DNA of 64,000 bases from NCBI GenBank assembly GCA_036172665.1, contig CM069876.1, forward strand, positions 36,983,001 through 37,047,000, read 5' to 3'. Within the stretch, counting starts at the first letter, position 1; each line of letters starts with the position of its first letter. This stretch comes from Prosopocoilus inquinatus. Lineage: Eukaryota; Arthropoda; Insecta; Coleoptera; Lucanidae. The notes beneath the pieces were generated by a model, which saw only the letters and a list, made by a program, of their open reading frames with translations, made no database searches and had not been told where the DNA came from. Position numbers and translations under genes: made by a program. Below, piece after piece: positions 34,641 through 46,549 of this stretch.

Positions 34641-35680
34641 TTTAGAAAATTCAGAAAAAATTAAGAATTATTATAGAGAATATTATTGTGTACTTTATGG
34701 TTTGGTAATCGATGCCCTGCGCCCCCACCAAATGTTACGGTTACTTTTAGGGGTAGCCATAATAAGGGATGTAATCAAGATATATTAATACACAAATAAT
34801 TTGGAACCTACTTGGTCTTACAGAGGTAGAGACTTACGCAAAGCACTGCTGATTTAATATTAATAATACAGTTCAACACTAAATTTTTCCCTTGGACATA
34901 AAAGTAGCCAAATCATAATTATTTTGCCTGTTAAACACCAATATGATACTAAAATATTTTTTTAGCTCTCGTTTCGAAGATAATAATTCCCTTCTTTAAC
35001 AAAAATATAGAGAGCTCGCCGGTGTGCACTCGATTATATACGCCATCATCTAAATTTAGCGATGAATCAGATATGGAAATTTTCATACAACATTGACGCT
35101 AGTTACAGTATGAATGAATGCTAAGTGGTAATGGTAGTGGTACGAAATGATGTCTTTATACATTTAAAAAATTCAGAATAAATTAAGAATTATTATAGAC
35201 AATATTATTGTCTACTATGGTTTGGTAACCGATATCCGACGCCGCCACCAAATGTTACGGTTATTTTTAGGTGTAGCCATAATAAGGGATGTAATCAAAA
35301 TATGTTAATACACAAATAATTTGGAACCTACTTTGGTCTTGTAGAGGTCGAGATTTACGCAAAGCACTACTGATTTAATATTAATAACAAATTTCAACAC
35401 TAATTTTTTTTCTTTGACATGAGAATAGCCAAATCATAATTATTTTGCCTGTTAAACACCAATATGATTCTAAAATATTTTTTAGCTCTCGTTTCGAAGA
35501 TAATAATTCCCTTTTTTAACAAAAATATAGAAAGCTCGCCGCTGTGCACTCGGTTATATGCGTCATCCTCTAAATTTAGCGATGAATCAGATATGAGAAT
35601 TTTCATACAATATTGACGCTAGCTACAGTATGTAAGAATGCTGAGTGGTAAACGTGTGGCACAAAGCAGTCGGGCTCCCG
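34641..35680 (-). mobile_element. LTR-leader tandem of a decayed LTR retrotransposon
   Basis: Two direct copies with a period of 520-522 bp. Read on the minus strand, each has an LTR-like unit ending CCGTAACA, followed at once by TTTGGTGGNGGCGNNGG, which resembles the LTR/primer-binding-site junction of many insect gypsy-like elements, and about 90 bp of leader. The lower LTR would span 34733-35162 (430 bp, TG...CA). The upper runs from 35253 to at least 35655, where similarity stops. An LTR-leader-LTR-leader order is what unequal recombination between element copies would leave. No gag or pol sequence is present. Confidence 0.5.
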
Positions 35681-36424
35681 AGTGTGGTTAATAAAATATA
35701 GTGGATGTTTAATAAGGGTTGTCCGTCGAATATCATCCAGCCAGGAGGAGGCGACGTTTTTTCTCAGAAATAACATCGGCCCTAAGAGAGCGATATTTGG
35801 CGAAGATAGTTTCGCAGGACTTCTAGTTCAAAAAAAATCTAGTCAATAATATTGTTTTTAAAAAAAAAAGAAAAACTAAGATGAACTGAAGTAAATACGT
35901 ATGATAAATGTATACGTTTCGCTCATTACACCGATCACTACAAATAAACAGCCTAAATCCTTTTCCCCTCCTTCAAGGGATTTCTGCCGGACGCAAATCC
36001 CATAAAACTCGACGCAAATCACGTAACTCCTGGGAAACGATGGGCGAGTGTGTGTGTAATTTACTTTGTAGGGCAAACAGGCTGGCATGAATCTCGTGGA
36101 GAGAACTGTAACGGTAAATTACCGGCAAAACAAAGGCATGAGGGAATCTCGATTGAACAGAAATCAGGAGACGGGGGATTACCAAAAACAAAACAAAAGT
36201 AGTTGCTCTACTGCAAAGTTGTACGTACAGGAAATTGCGAATGAGATTTAGCATTTATTCCCTTTTTTTTGATAGTTCCTGCTATAAGATGTGCAGACGG
36301 GGTGGAAAAGGATTTAATAATTAAACCTAGAAACCTAAATAACCACTTTTCAACCCCTTTTGCGTGAAGACGGGCGTTGAAAACTCAATTTTCATCCCCT
36401 TTTGTTCCCAATTCTTTTAGCAAT
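35681..36424. other. Non-coding stretch
   Basis: No gene is recognised. The 93-codon minus frame at 35973-36254 overlaps plus-strand frames and has no domain. Confidence 0.35.
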
Positions 36425-36510
36425 CCGTACAATGTTAAATTGCGATTTCTTTGTTAGTAGCGTCCTGGTTCTAGCATGGAAAGCCAGAAATCGATTTCCA
36501 AATCGTTTTC
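36425..36510 (+). repeat. Dispersed repeat family R1, fragment
   Basis: Matches 45870-45960: both carry the phrase TAGCGTYCTGGTYCT, then AAAGCCAGAAATCGATTT. The latter also occurs in reverse complement at 58005-58025. Confidence 0.55.
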
Positions 36511-36779
36511 CACGAATTGCTGGAATGGCGTCTACTTAAATTTTTTGAAATTGTTGAAAAATTTCTATGCTCAGTTAATAGTACTTCCTAATTATGGTGG
36601 TTCAAATAAAAATCCAAAGCTTAAATTACAAAATATATTTTTTCAGATAAAACAGAAATTTTAGTACAATAACAAAAGACTACAAACAAAATAATACACG
36701 AATTTAATTACATTAATTAACTAATCAATATTTTACGATTAACATAAAATTGAAACTAGAATATGAAAAAGAAAAGGAA

Positions 36780-37115
36780 AGATAAACAAAAATCAATTTA
36801 CGCCTAAAAAGACCTTTGTTAGATTCTAACTTCTAAGCAATAATAATTCTATTAACAATTAGTAATAATTCTATTTTATTTAAACTCACCCTCGCCGATC
36901 GTGGATGCTACTTGGGTACACTTTATTTAAAATAAAATAAATTAGGAAGAGCAACAAAAATCAGTTTAGTTCTAAAAGGATCTTTCTTGGAGGCTAACTT
37001 TTAAGCAACAGTAAATCTATTATTAATTAGTGATAATTCTATTTTTTTTTAACTCACCCTCGCCAGTCGTGTATGCTTCTTAGGTACACTTTATTTAATT
37101 TAAAATAAATTAGGA
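36780..37115 (+). repeat. Tandem duplication, 168-bp unit, two copies
   Basis: Each copy runs from ACAAAAATCARTTTA through AACTCACCCTCGCC and GGTACACTTTATTT. Anchors at 36787 and 36955 give the 168-bp period. Confidence 0.8.
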
Positions 37116-37439
37116 AAATTGACTGAAAAAAATTAGAATTTTGAAAAATTCACGACGAGGAAGATAGAGAGGCGTGTCAAGCAGACTAAATAACATTCGG
37201 AACTGAAAAGACCCTTTTCCAGACGACAGGAGTTCGTGCACCGTGGCAACTGTCCGGTAGAACTGCCTTCTAATCAGCAAAGCTACCTATTTACATAAAA
37301 TCATTGACCTACTTTCCAGTCTGCGTGGGCTTTGCATTAAGCGTTGGTCTTGAGAAATCCCGATGATTCATTTTACTTTGCTGGTAGCTGGTGTTATGTA
37401 ACCAATGTGCGAGTGTAGGCCAAAGTTTGCTAATAGGAA
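37116..37439. other. Non-coding spacer
   Basis: No gene or repeat is recognised in this 324-bp spacer. Confidence 0.35.
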
Positions 37440-39530
37440 TCAAGAGCTCTTAAATAAGTTTTAACATTTTAAGTTTTCCCGAGCTTTTTTTAGTTGAATT
37501 CAGTTAGGTTGACCTTGAGATGGACTTGACTTGGTATTTATTTAGTTTTAATAATTTGCTTTTCTCAAAATTGTTTCCCTGAATTAGGTATACATGTTCG
37601 ATTTGGTTGGGATGATCCTTAAAAAGGAATGTATTGGGTGTTTCTTTAAATCTGATGTTCAGAGTGCCATAAATGCTTTTGTTTACATGTATTTTAAATA
37701 CACCCTGCGCCAGTCACAGCCCACTTGACGGCAAATTTAAAAAAGAAATCACTACTTATTTAGTTTTGAGTTTTAATTTTTACTAAATTGTTAATTTTTT
37801 AATTTTTACTCTGGGTTAGGTAGAGTTGGGTAGAGTTATGTTTGAGTTGAATTTTATAACTTTTAATTTTTACAATTTTCGTTTTATTTAAAATTTTTTA
37901 TTTGCCTTGGTCGGAATCGTTACAGGTTGACCTTGAGACGGGTAGGATGCAATTTTTATTTAATTTCAATTTTCTCTGTCACTCTAATATTTTTTTTAAT
38001 TTTTATTTTTTTGCTTAGGTTAAATAGTTTCGTTGATTTGAGCTGGGATGATCTTGAAATGACCTTAATTTTTGTTGTTTTATTAACTCGTTTTTTTTTG
38101 CTTACGACTGTTGCAGTTGAATTCGTTTGTCCTTGAGATTTTTTTGTATGTGATTTGTATATACTGACTAGTTTTTTTAATTTGAAATACTCCTATCTTT
38201 TTTACATTTTTAATTTCTTCGAAAGTTACTTTCCTGATTAGGTTTTATTTGGGTTCAGCTAGCCGTGAGCTTAAATTTTTTAATTTTAGATATTAAAAAT
38301 GTTTATAAATTTCTTTGTCGGATTGGACATATTTTAATTGAATTTTAATTTTTAATAAACTGTTAATTTTTTAATTTTTACTTTGGGTTGGGTAGAGTTA
38401 TGTTGACTTGGGTTGGAGCGACCTTGAGTTTTAATTTGATTCCCGTTCAGCAAATATAACTCTTGGTTTGGTTTTATTTGGATTCAGCTAGCCATGAAAT
38501 TATTTCGCACTGAGTTTAAATATTTTAATTTTAAATATTAAAAATGTTGATAAAAATTTGTTGTGTGGTTGGACTTATTTTAATTAAATTTAAATTTTTA
38601 ATAAACTCTTAATTTTTTAATTTTTACTTTGGGTTAGGTAGAGTTTTGTTGAGTTAGGTTGGATCAACCGCTTAATTCCGGTTCAGTAAATATTTCAGAT
38701 AACTTTTTAATTTTTAACTCTTGGATTGGATTCATTTGGGTTGAGTTAACTTTGAGATTACTTTGCATTGAGTTAAATTTTTTAATTCTTAATTTTAAAT
38801 TTGATTAAAATACTTTTTCCTTGGATTGAGTTTATTTTAATCAAATTTTAACTTTTAATAAACTGTTAAATTTTTAATTTTTACTTTGGGTTGGGTAGAG
38901 TTATGTTGAGTTGGATTGGAACGACCTTGAATTTTAATTTAACTCCCGTTTAGCAAATATGTCACGTGACATTTGAAATTTTTAAATTTTTACAATTTTT
39001 GTTTCATTTTTAATTCTTAGCTTGCTTTGGGCGGAATTGAGTTAAGTTGACCTTGAGACGGGCCGAGAGTCATTTTTGCTCGGTTTCAATTTTTATCTGA
39101 ATTTTTTAATTTTTATTTCTCTCTTTAAGTTGGATAGTTATCGTTGAGTTGGATTGGAATGACCTTGAAATGAGTTGACCTTAATTATTATTGCCTTGTT
39201 TTATTTTATTTTTAATTTTTTGCTTACGTTTGTTGTGGTTCAATTGCGTTGACCTTCAGCAAGAGAACTTGATTTGTATCTACAGGCTTTATTTTTTTTT
39301 TTTTTTTTTAATTATTTACATTACATTTCAAATATTTCTTTAACTCTTGGATTGCATTGAGTTTAATTGTTTTAATCGTAATTTAAAAATTTTTTTAATA
39401 CTCTTTTTGCTTCAATTTATTTTAATCGAGTTTTAACTTTTAATAAGCTGTTAATTTATTCATTTTTAGTTTAGTTATATTGTGTTGGGTTGGACTGACC
39501 TTGAGGATATCCTTTCAGCAAGTACACCAA
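37440..39530 (+). repeat. Higher-order T-rich tandem array
   Basis: The phrase TTTTTAATAAACTGTTAATT followed by TTTACTTTGGGTTGGGTAG occurs near 37770, 38334, 38577, 38836 and 39421 (spacings about 564, 243, 259 and 585). The long spacings contain an extra block of about 320 bp starting TTGACCTTGAGACGGG (37927 and 39047) and ending near TTTGCTTACG. The array therefore has short units of about 250 bp and a higher-order repeat near 1.1 kb. A second recurring phrase, TTCAGCTAGCC, follows at 38253 and 38471. No coding frame. Confidence 0.75.
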
Positions 39531-39756
39531 TCGGGTGTTTAGAACAGTAAGCAACTGTAAATTGCTTGTGTATGTCTAGCCTGATTTTATAAGTTACTAT
39601 TCATTAAATAATCTATTTTTAATTGAATAAAATAGCAAAAAAAAGGAATTAATTGTTTAATTAAGGTATAAGCCGTCTGGAATCGATAAAAGTAATTTTT
39701 TGCTATTTCAAAAGCGGAGAAAATTCTTGTTCCTTACCCTCGTTCCTTCCAACATA
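39531..39756 (+). mobile_element. Possible solo LTR end
   Basis: The stretch ends CCAACA and is followed by a TTGGTGGGAGCGGTGGGAT sequence that resembles an LTR retrotransposon primer-binding-site junction. The start of the LTR is not defined and no internal region is visible. Confidence 0.3.
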
Positions 39757-40219
39757 AATTGGTGGGAGCGGTGGGATTTAATAATACAGAAAGAGAAATA
39801 AAAGAGATAAAAAAATACTTTTTCATCTTTTTGCAACGATACTATTCACTGTCTAACTGTTGTCCATTACTGTACGTGTTTACGCGCGATTTCTTTATAA
39901 AAAGAGTTTGGGTTTCACCGCCGAGCGGAGCCTAAAAAAGCCGCCCTCCTTTCATCCGGTACGTTTTTTTTTTTCGGCGTGTAATTTCAAGCTTACCAAC
40001 TGATGAAAAGCGCTGAAACATACACGATTTCCTTTGAATGGAACGTTGCCGCCTATGAAAACAGGTCGCCGAGAGAGACGTTTCGATCCATCAATTCTGC
40101 TTTCTAATTTGTTTGCCGCGTTCAACCGAAGTTTGCTTCTTTTTATTTGTTTAATACGAGGGCGGGCTTTGATTCGATTCTTGTTTGCAAAAAGTAGATT
40201 AAAAGAAAATATTTTTTTT
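39757..40219. other. Non-coding stretch
   Basis: No gene is recognised. A CTGATGA...GAAAC motif occurs at 40000-40019. Confidence 0.35.
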
Positions 40220-40460
40220 CAATGTTTTTGATATTTAACGTCGCCCAAGATGTTTTTCTTGTGAAATTCAAGAGAGTCAACGTTGGTGAGTTGAAAGAAA
40301 CAAATTTCTTTTACGCATAAAGAAAAGCTATTTTTTTAACACAGGCTTAATTTTTTTTTATTTTTAAACCGAATATTCGCATTCTCTCCCCCGAATAGTT
40401 TTTTTTTGTTTTATTTAACGCTATAATTTCGCACATATTTATTTATTTTATTAAATAATT
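40220..40460 (-). repeat. Dispersed repeat family R1, fragment
   Basis: Matches 57515-57730 in the same plus-strand orientation: AACGTTGGTGAGTTGAAA, then TTACGCATAAA-like and TTTTAACACAGGCTT blocks. Orientation is given relative to the copy at 48-52 kb. Confidence 0.5.
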
Positions 40461-42208
40461 TGGTTATTTGTAAAAATGTTGGTTAATATTTTAAAAATTT
40501 CATTCTTTTGCGTTTCGTCAAAAATTTTTCATATTAAAATTATTTTTTTTTAAGCAATTATATTGGAACTAAATTTCACGATTTTGTTTATATTTATTTT
40601 TATTAAATTACGGCTGTTTACATCCCTTCCCCCTTAATAAAAGTGTCGTGAACTTCGATCAGCTCAGTGCCCTTTCAATACAATTAAGATTTCCGCTGTA
40701 TGTACGTTCTCACAAGATAGTTCGCTTCCTTACTGTTAATTAAAACTTGCGCACAGCGTTGCAATATTATGCTCCTTTTAAAATGAACACAAAGAAACTT
40801 AATTTAAAGAATAATAAGTCGTCGCATGAAAGGAAACTAACAAAGAGGAATAATTAATTAAAAGTGTGCGTAATTGTAAATTTGTCTTGAATTTTGATGT
40901 CCTTACACAAAGTCACCCTCTCCTATAAACTGAAACGCGAAGTGAAACTCGCGGTCAGTTGACACTAACACAGGGGGGTGGGCGAGGGGGGGTGAAGGAG
41001 GTCAACAGCGCCATGAGAAGCTTGTCGGATCTACCAAACCCAAGCAGCTTATCCTCTCTCTTCTCGAAGCTAAGAAGCTTAACTTTCCTTGTCAGATTAA
41101 AAATACTTTTTAATTTATGTTACTAAAACCAAGTTTATCAAAGCTAACCAAAAAATTAATTAATCTTGTCCTTTATCCCTTTTTATTCAAAGATATACAC
41201 AGTTAAACTAACTCCTGTATGTCTCCTAACCGAAAGCGCTCCAAATTCCAAACTTCGTGGGCTTGCGGCTTACACAAAGTTTCTTCTTGTACAAATAAAC
41301 TCCAGAATTGGAGAGGGCGGTGGGGGGGGGGGGGGGATAATATTTTCGAACTTCGATCGCTTTACCACGCTTTATCACTATTAAGTAAGCAGCACCCTCG
41401 CTCCACCGCGACAATTTCGGTTTGCAAGTCTGCTTTCTCGGTTTATAGAATTAGTATTCAGAATTACACCGCCCGGGCCCGAAAAAAAGGGGTGGCTTGG
41501 GGTGGCTAGCTCCTAATTATAATTACGCGTCGCCGCCAAAAAAACGACCGGATTTAACCGGCGTTGCGCAAGTCGAGAGAAACGACAAACGGCGAGGCAA
41601 TTTTCATTTTAATCTGCGCAAAGTGAGACCCTACGTGTCTTTTGTTTTTTCTGTATAGAAATAATAAATAACGAGGGGGTTTAATTAGTAATAACACGAG
41701 CGTTTCGTAATTTATTGCGGCCATAAATTAAGAAAGAAAAAATCTCTCTTTTCCAAAAATTAATTCACGGGGACTCCTCTTCAAAATAATTCAGAAGAAA
41801 AATAAGTGCTTAACCGAAAACCCTGTGTATCTACATATACAGGGTGTAACGTACTGATGGAAATAAAATTGAAAAATGGTTTCCAGGACTGATTTAAATA
41901 AGAAAGTTCCAGTCAAGATTTTGCCAAAAATGCTTCGTTTTTGGATGTTCAAGGTGATGAAAGTTTTTGACGTATAGAGCAGAGTAAGTCGAAGATTGCA
42001 TTTTCTTATTTATTAAATACAGATACATCACATTCAATAAACTTTTATTATTGTCGACAACTTCATTTTTTATCGCACTAGCCAAAAACGAAGAAACTAA
42101 ACTCAGCGGTTCTCAAACAATCACACTCAGAAAAAAAGAACTTTCACAAAATCGTGTGCAACAATTTAGTCTTTCATGTTGTTGTTACAGAAATCTGTCT
42201 TAACTTAC
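40461..42208. other. Non-coding stretch
   Basis: No gene is recognised. A G run of about 18 bases lies at 41322-41337, and a short palindrome of CAGGGTG-type transposon ends at about 41815-41850. Frames at 41166-41509 overlap each other on both strands and have no domain. Confidence 0.35.
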
Positions 42209-42683
42209 GTTAAACAGCAGAGGTCCCAAAATACAATGGACTTTGCTTAATTAAAAATTACACTGAAAAGAAGAGGGCCCAAAACATGCTCCTGCGGTAC
42301 ACCCAATTAGGTTTTTTCATTAAACGTTTTCTTCGCTCAATATTGCCTTTGCTTGGCGAGTGATTTAATTTAAAGTTAGGTTAAACAGAAGAGTCACCAT
42401 GACTTAATGAATTTTGCTTAATTATAATGCAATGTAATATAATAATAATAATATAATATTATAATTAATTATAATGAAGAGAAGGGGGTTCAAAATATAT
42501 TCATTGCGCTGCATCTAATACTCTTTTTGCTTTCATTTGCTCCCTTTTATTTTATTTTATTTTTTGCTTGTCGAATTAATTGAAACTTAGGTTAACCAAG
42601 AAAAGCCCCCATAAAATGAACTTTTATTAAAGTTACAGTAAGAAGAAAGAAGCCCAAAATATACCTCTGCGATACACCACATC
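42209..42683 (-). repeat. Three tandem units carrying reverse-transcriptase motif fragments
   Basis: Units start with GTTAAACAGCAGAGG (42209), GTTAAACAGAAGAG (42382) and GTTAACCAAGAAAAG (42593). Read on the minus strand they contain degenerate copies of the LINE reverse-transcriptase motif around GVPQGSxLGPLLF: GVPQEHVLGPLLFSV (42303-42259), SKVHCILGPLLFN (42247-42209), MQRNEYILNPLLF (42514-42476) and GVSQRYILGFFLLTVT (42678-42631). Surrounding sequence does not translate to the rest of a reverse transcriptase. This looks like a satellite-like repeat that grew from, or captured, a LINE fragment. Confidence 0.5.
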
Positions 42684-44090
42684 ATGTTTCTGGTGAATGT
42701 TTTATTTGTTCCAGTGCTGGAGTTTTCCCCATCAATAATTCTTCTTTGGATTATTTACGCACCTCGCGCTTTATTTATGATAAGAAATCGTAAGCCGTGC
42801 GTGAGTACTCCGGCTAATGCGCCGACGTCCTTCAGTTTGGGCTTTGCGGACCGCAGTACTTTTGACAGCACAGTTGCGAAGTTGCTATTCACGCCGTTAC
42901 GACTCAGAGGAGTATTTCTTTTTATTTTTTCTCTCCCTATTGTCATTAGCACACTGTTGGCAAAGTCAATTCTAGGGTGTTGCACCTTCTGGAGTCGAAA
43001 CTGTTAAAGATTGAGTCCATATTATTACAGTGCTGGATTTTTCTCCATTAATATTTTTTCTTGGATTATTATTAGTAGTTTATTTATGATAAGAATATAA
43101 GCTGTGCGTGAGTACTCCCGCTAATGCGCCGACACCCTTCAATTCGGGCTTTGGTATCTGTATGTAGTGTATGTATACTTTTGACAGCCCATTGCGGGGT
43201 GGCTTGTTATTTCACACCAACTCATTTTCAGGAAACATAGACGCTGTGTTGTTATTGGAATTGAAATAAGCAAGTTCTACATTTGTACACGCAATTTTCT
43301 TTCTCTCTCTCTCATCAGTAGCAGTAGCGTACTGTTGGTGAAGTGAGTCTTGGGGAGTTCTACATTTGTACATCTACATTTGTACACGCCGTTGAGTGTG
43401 AACTCGGAGGGGTATTTTTCAATTTTCTTTCTTTCTCTCTCATTACTAGCGGTAGCGCACTGTTGGTGAAATGAGTCTTGGGGAGTTTTGTTTTCTCTAT
43501 GTTAAGAAAGTGTAAGCTGTGCGTGAGTACTCCTGCTAATGCGCCGACGCCCTTCAGTTCGGGCTTTGTAGACAGTGATATATGTATACTTTTGACAAGT
43601 CGGTTGCGAGGTGGTTTCTTATTTTACATGAGACTAGTTTACAGAGAAAATAAACGCTGTGTTGCCGTTGGAATTGAAATTAACTTGTTTTAATTTATTC
43701 ACGCCGTTGAGAGGGGCTCGGAGGAGTATTTTTTATTTTTTTTTCTCTCCCTGTCGTTATTAGCGTACTGTTGGGGAAGCGGGTCCTGGGTGTTGTACCT
43801 TCTGAGGTCGAAACTGTTAAAGTTAGAGTCCATATTGTTACAACGCTGGAGTGTCCTTCGTCAATAATTTCTCTTTGATCGTTTATGTGCCTCGCTTTTT
43901 ATTTATCGTAAGCAGCTCTAAGCTGTGCGTGAGTACTCCCGCTAATGCGCCGATGTCCCTCAATGAATTGAATTTGAATCTCCAAGTCGTCTCCATTGAG
44001 TGGGCACAATTGCCCAGTATCCTGACTACATCGTTGTCCTCCGAAGGAACGACCTACCTTGCTCCCAGAGCCACACAGTCCATTGCCAAG
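42684..44090 (+). repeat. Tandem array of ~305-417 bp units (family R2)
   Basis: GTGAGTACTCCNGCTAATGC occurs at 42801, 43106, 43523 and 43929. Each copy is followed by a CGCCGAYRYCCYTCA block, and most units contain a CTCTCCCTATTGTCATTAGC-like block and ACTGTTGGNGAAGY. A secondary duplication of about 110-130 bp (AGTTCTACATTTGTACA, CACTGTTGGTGAA) lies at 43280-43490. The frames in it share an STPANAP peptide only because of the repeat. Confidence 0.75.
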
Positions 44091-45478
44091 AAAAATTACA
44101 ATTGTTTATATCGCATTTCTCTGCACGAATGACATAAAAGTAAAAGGAACAAAATACGATCGACGCTAGAAAAGAAAACTCCAAATTATTGTTTTTCCTC
44201 ATTGTTCTTTCTGTCCTATATTCTCCTATTTGCTTCTTTGCCTTTTTTCTACTTTTGCAAATTACCGCAGCGACATTTTTGCAAAAGTGTAAAAAAAATC
44301 TGTTACACTGGTGTTGATAAAGAAGTGAAGATCTCACCGCTGCCACCATACTTTTGCATATTTATTGTAAAGCATTTCAGGTCGTATGTTTAAAGACAGT
44401 TTTTCACTTACTATCAGTTTAGAAATCATCTTTCAATTCTTTTTCGCAAAACATAAGTTGTTATACTTGCAGGATACCTACGGGGAAACGTCAATAAGTT
44501 TCAAATTCTACTTACTTGTATGCCATTCTTTTTTAGCCTGTGGTATCTAATTTCGTGTAAGAATTATGATGTATAATCTCAGTTTAACCTCGTTTAATTA
44601 ACCCCATTCCCCTAGCAAATGCGTAATCCCCCCCACTCCACCTCGCGCCCCCGGAATTAACTACATGCGAAATCCTGCGGCATCGATGCCTCCTCGGGTA
44701 CACTATGAATAAATAAGGCGGTTAAGTCGGTCCGGGTCGTCCGAAATTCGGGGGCGAATTTACTTGAATTCTTAACCCCGAGGAAGTTAATCGGAAAATA
44801 TGACCCAGAGGAACCGGCGGGTGTTCGGGCTTCGAATGGGACCTTCGCCCACACGTGGAGCGGCTTACAATGACTTATTGACGAACGCGTTTTGTTAGGT
44901 ACAATCGTTGTGTTAAAGGTAGATTCCACGTCAAAGCAACGGCGGGCAATAAGCAACCAGCAACTGCAAATAAGCAACGAGCGTCACGTCGCCATAGTCC
45001 AATCTTTTATACCTTCACAACGAAGCAATAAAATTGAGTTTTATGACGGTTGTAAACAAAGGACTCGCTGCACATTACACGCTACTTAGGCGAAAACCAT
45101 AATTAAATTAATATCGCCCGTTTACCAGATGATCGTTTTGAGGGCGATATTGTTATCGCTTTGGACTGAACTGAAAGGTTTACAAGCAACAAGCTATAAG
45201 GATTCGAATTTTCTACCTGTACAAAATTGATGGGAGCATTATTTAGTAATCCGCTCTGAGATAAAGCGTTCATTTAGATTTGTAACGCCAGTTTCCTTAA
45301 ACAATATCTCATGTTAATTAGATATCCGCACAACCAAATTATTTGAGATTTAGAATTGAGATTTATAATTAAGAGTTGCATTTTTTTCTATGGAAAACCC
45401 AATTTGTCATGTCGGCAAAGGAACCGAAACTACCCACCGATGTATGATGAAATCACGTCCCGCAATTCCAAAAACAAT
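44091..45478. other. Non-coding stretch
   Basis: No gene is recognised. The 107- and 106-codon minus frames (44026-44349 and 44657-44977) show no domain and overlap plus-strand frames. Confidence 0.35.
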
Positions 45479-45613
45479 GAACGCGTTAAGTGGCGCTTAG
45501 CGGCTGAGTTGCTTACTCAGCAATCGTCTGTGATCGGCTTACATTAAGGTAATAGCCAATCACAAACGACTGCTGAGTAAGCAAGTGAGCCGCTGAACGT
45601 CCTCTGAACGCGG
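45479..45613. mobile_element. MITE with ~60-bp arms
   Basis: The left arm contains CTTAGCGGCTGAGTTGCTTA and CTCAGCAATCG. The right arm on the minus strand contains GTTCAGCGGCTCACTTGCTT and CTCAGCAGTCG. Both reach outward to an AACGCG/CGCGTT end. A related single arm lies at 59768-59812. Confidence 0.7.
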
Positions 45614-45869
45614 CCAATGCCAATCTGAATTACAGCGTCACCTAGTGGATACAAGTGTAGTGAAAAGACGCCCTGTTAAGAGGCAGGAATTGACACGTGA
45701 CCTTAGTTCATATAACCCGTTAACAGGAGTCAGTTTCCTTCGCAGTTTTGAAACTTAATTAAAAAGAAAACGTGCCTTATCTCATTGCCGAGTCATTTTT
45801 TTTTAAATCAAGTCTTAATTTCTGTTTAATTTAAAACAAGTAATAAAAACGTGCACGCAATTCTTTAAA

Positions 45870-46265
45870 ACAGTCCGTACAAAGTTGGATTTCGATTTTC
45901 TCTGCGAGTAGCGTTCTGGTCTGGTAAAAGCCAGAAATCGATTTTTCAATTTGTTAATTTGGACAAATATTAAAAACAGAAGGGCATTGAATATTGCATT
46001 TGCTATGCAAAAGTTATCCTTAATTGAATGCAAAAATTAGGGGTAATATTGGGGCTTCCGCCCACTCGATCTCATTTCTCTGCGCGCGCCGGTCACAAAA
46101 TTCCAGCAAAATCAGCCTTCGCTGCACAATTCATACCCGTTTCTCATACTGAGCTCGTTCGTGATTTAATACGTTATAATATAAGCAGTAATTTAATCGC
46201 AATATTTAATTATCTACTGAAACACTGTATTTCTACATAGCGACTAATCGAATCTTTACACGTGA
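45870..46265 (+). repeat. Dispersed repeat family R1, long copy
   Basis: Its right half (46025-46265) matches 51975-52215 almost throughout: ATTCATACCCGTTTCTCATA, TTATAATATAAGCAGTAATT and TTTAATTATCTACTGAAA, each with a counterpart there. Its left part matches 36425-36510. It has no LINE insertion and so shows the intact order of the region around 48-52 kb. Confidence 0.65.
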
Positions 46266-46549
46266 CAGTCCCTCTGTGGTAACCATTTTCGTATTCTTCG
46301 TTTCCTTGTTCTTCTCCCTTTTCAACAAGCAGTAGCGGACCTATTCTTGGCCGTTTGGCGCTCTGCGGAAGGCGTTGCTCGAAAACTTCATCTTGGTGTA
46401 CAGCCGACTTTGATCCGTTAGGACTACCGTCCACTAAGCATCTTTACCTACAACGACCACCTCGCCTCTCCACCTAGTGAGGATTTATACAGGAATAATT
46501 TACGATCCTTTTCTTTTTTTTATTATCGTATGTTCTATTTCGTCGTCAG
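46266..46549. other. Non-coding spacer
   Basis: No gene is recognised; the 74-codon minus frame at 46210-46434 overlaps the R1 copy. Confidence 0.3.

Noticed and set aside
42684..44132. Frames sharing the peptide STPANAP
   Set aside because: The shared peptide follows from the tandem DNA repeat; the remaining residues do not align between units.
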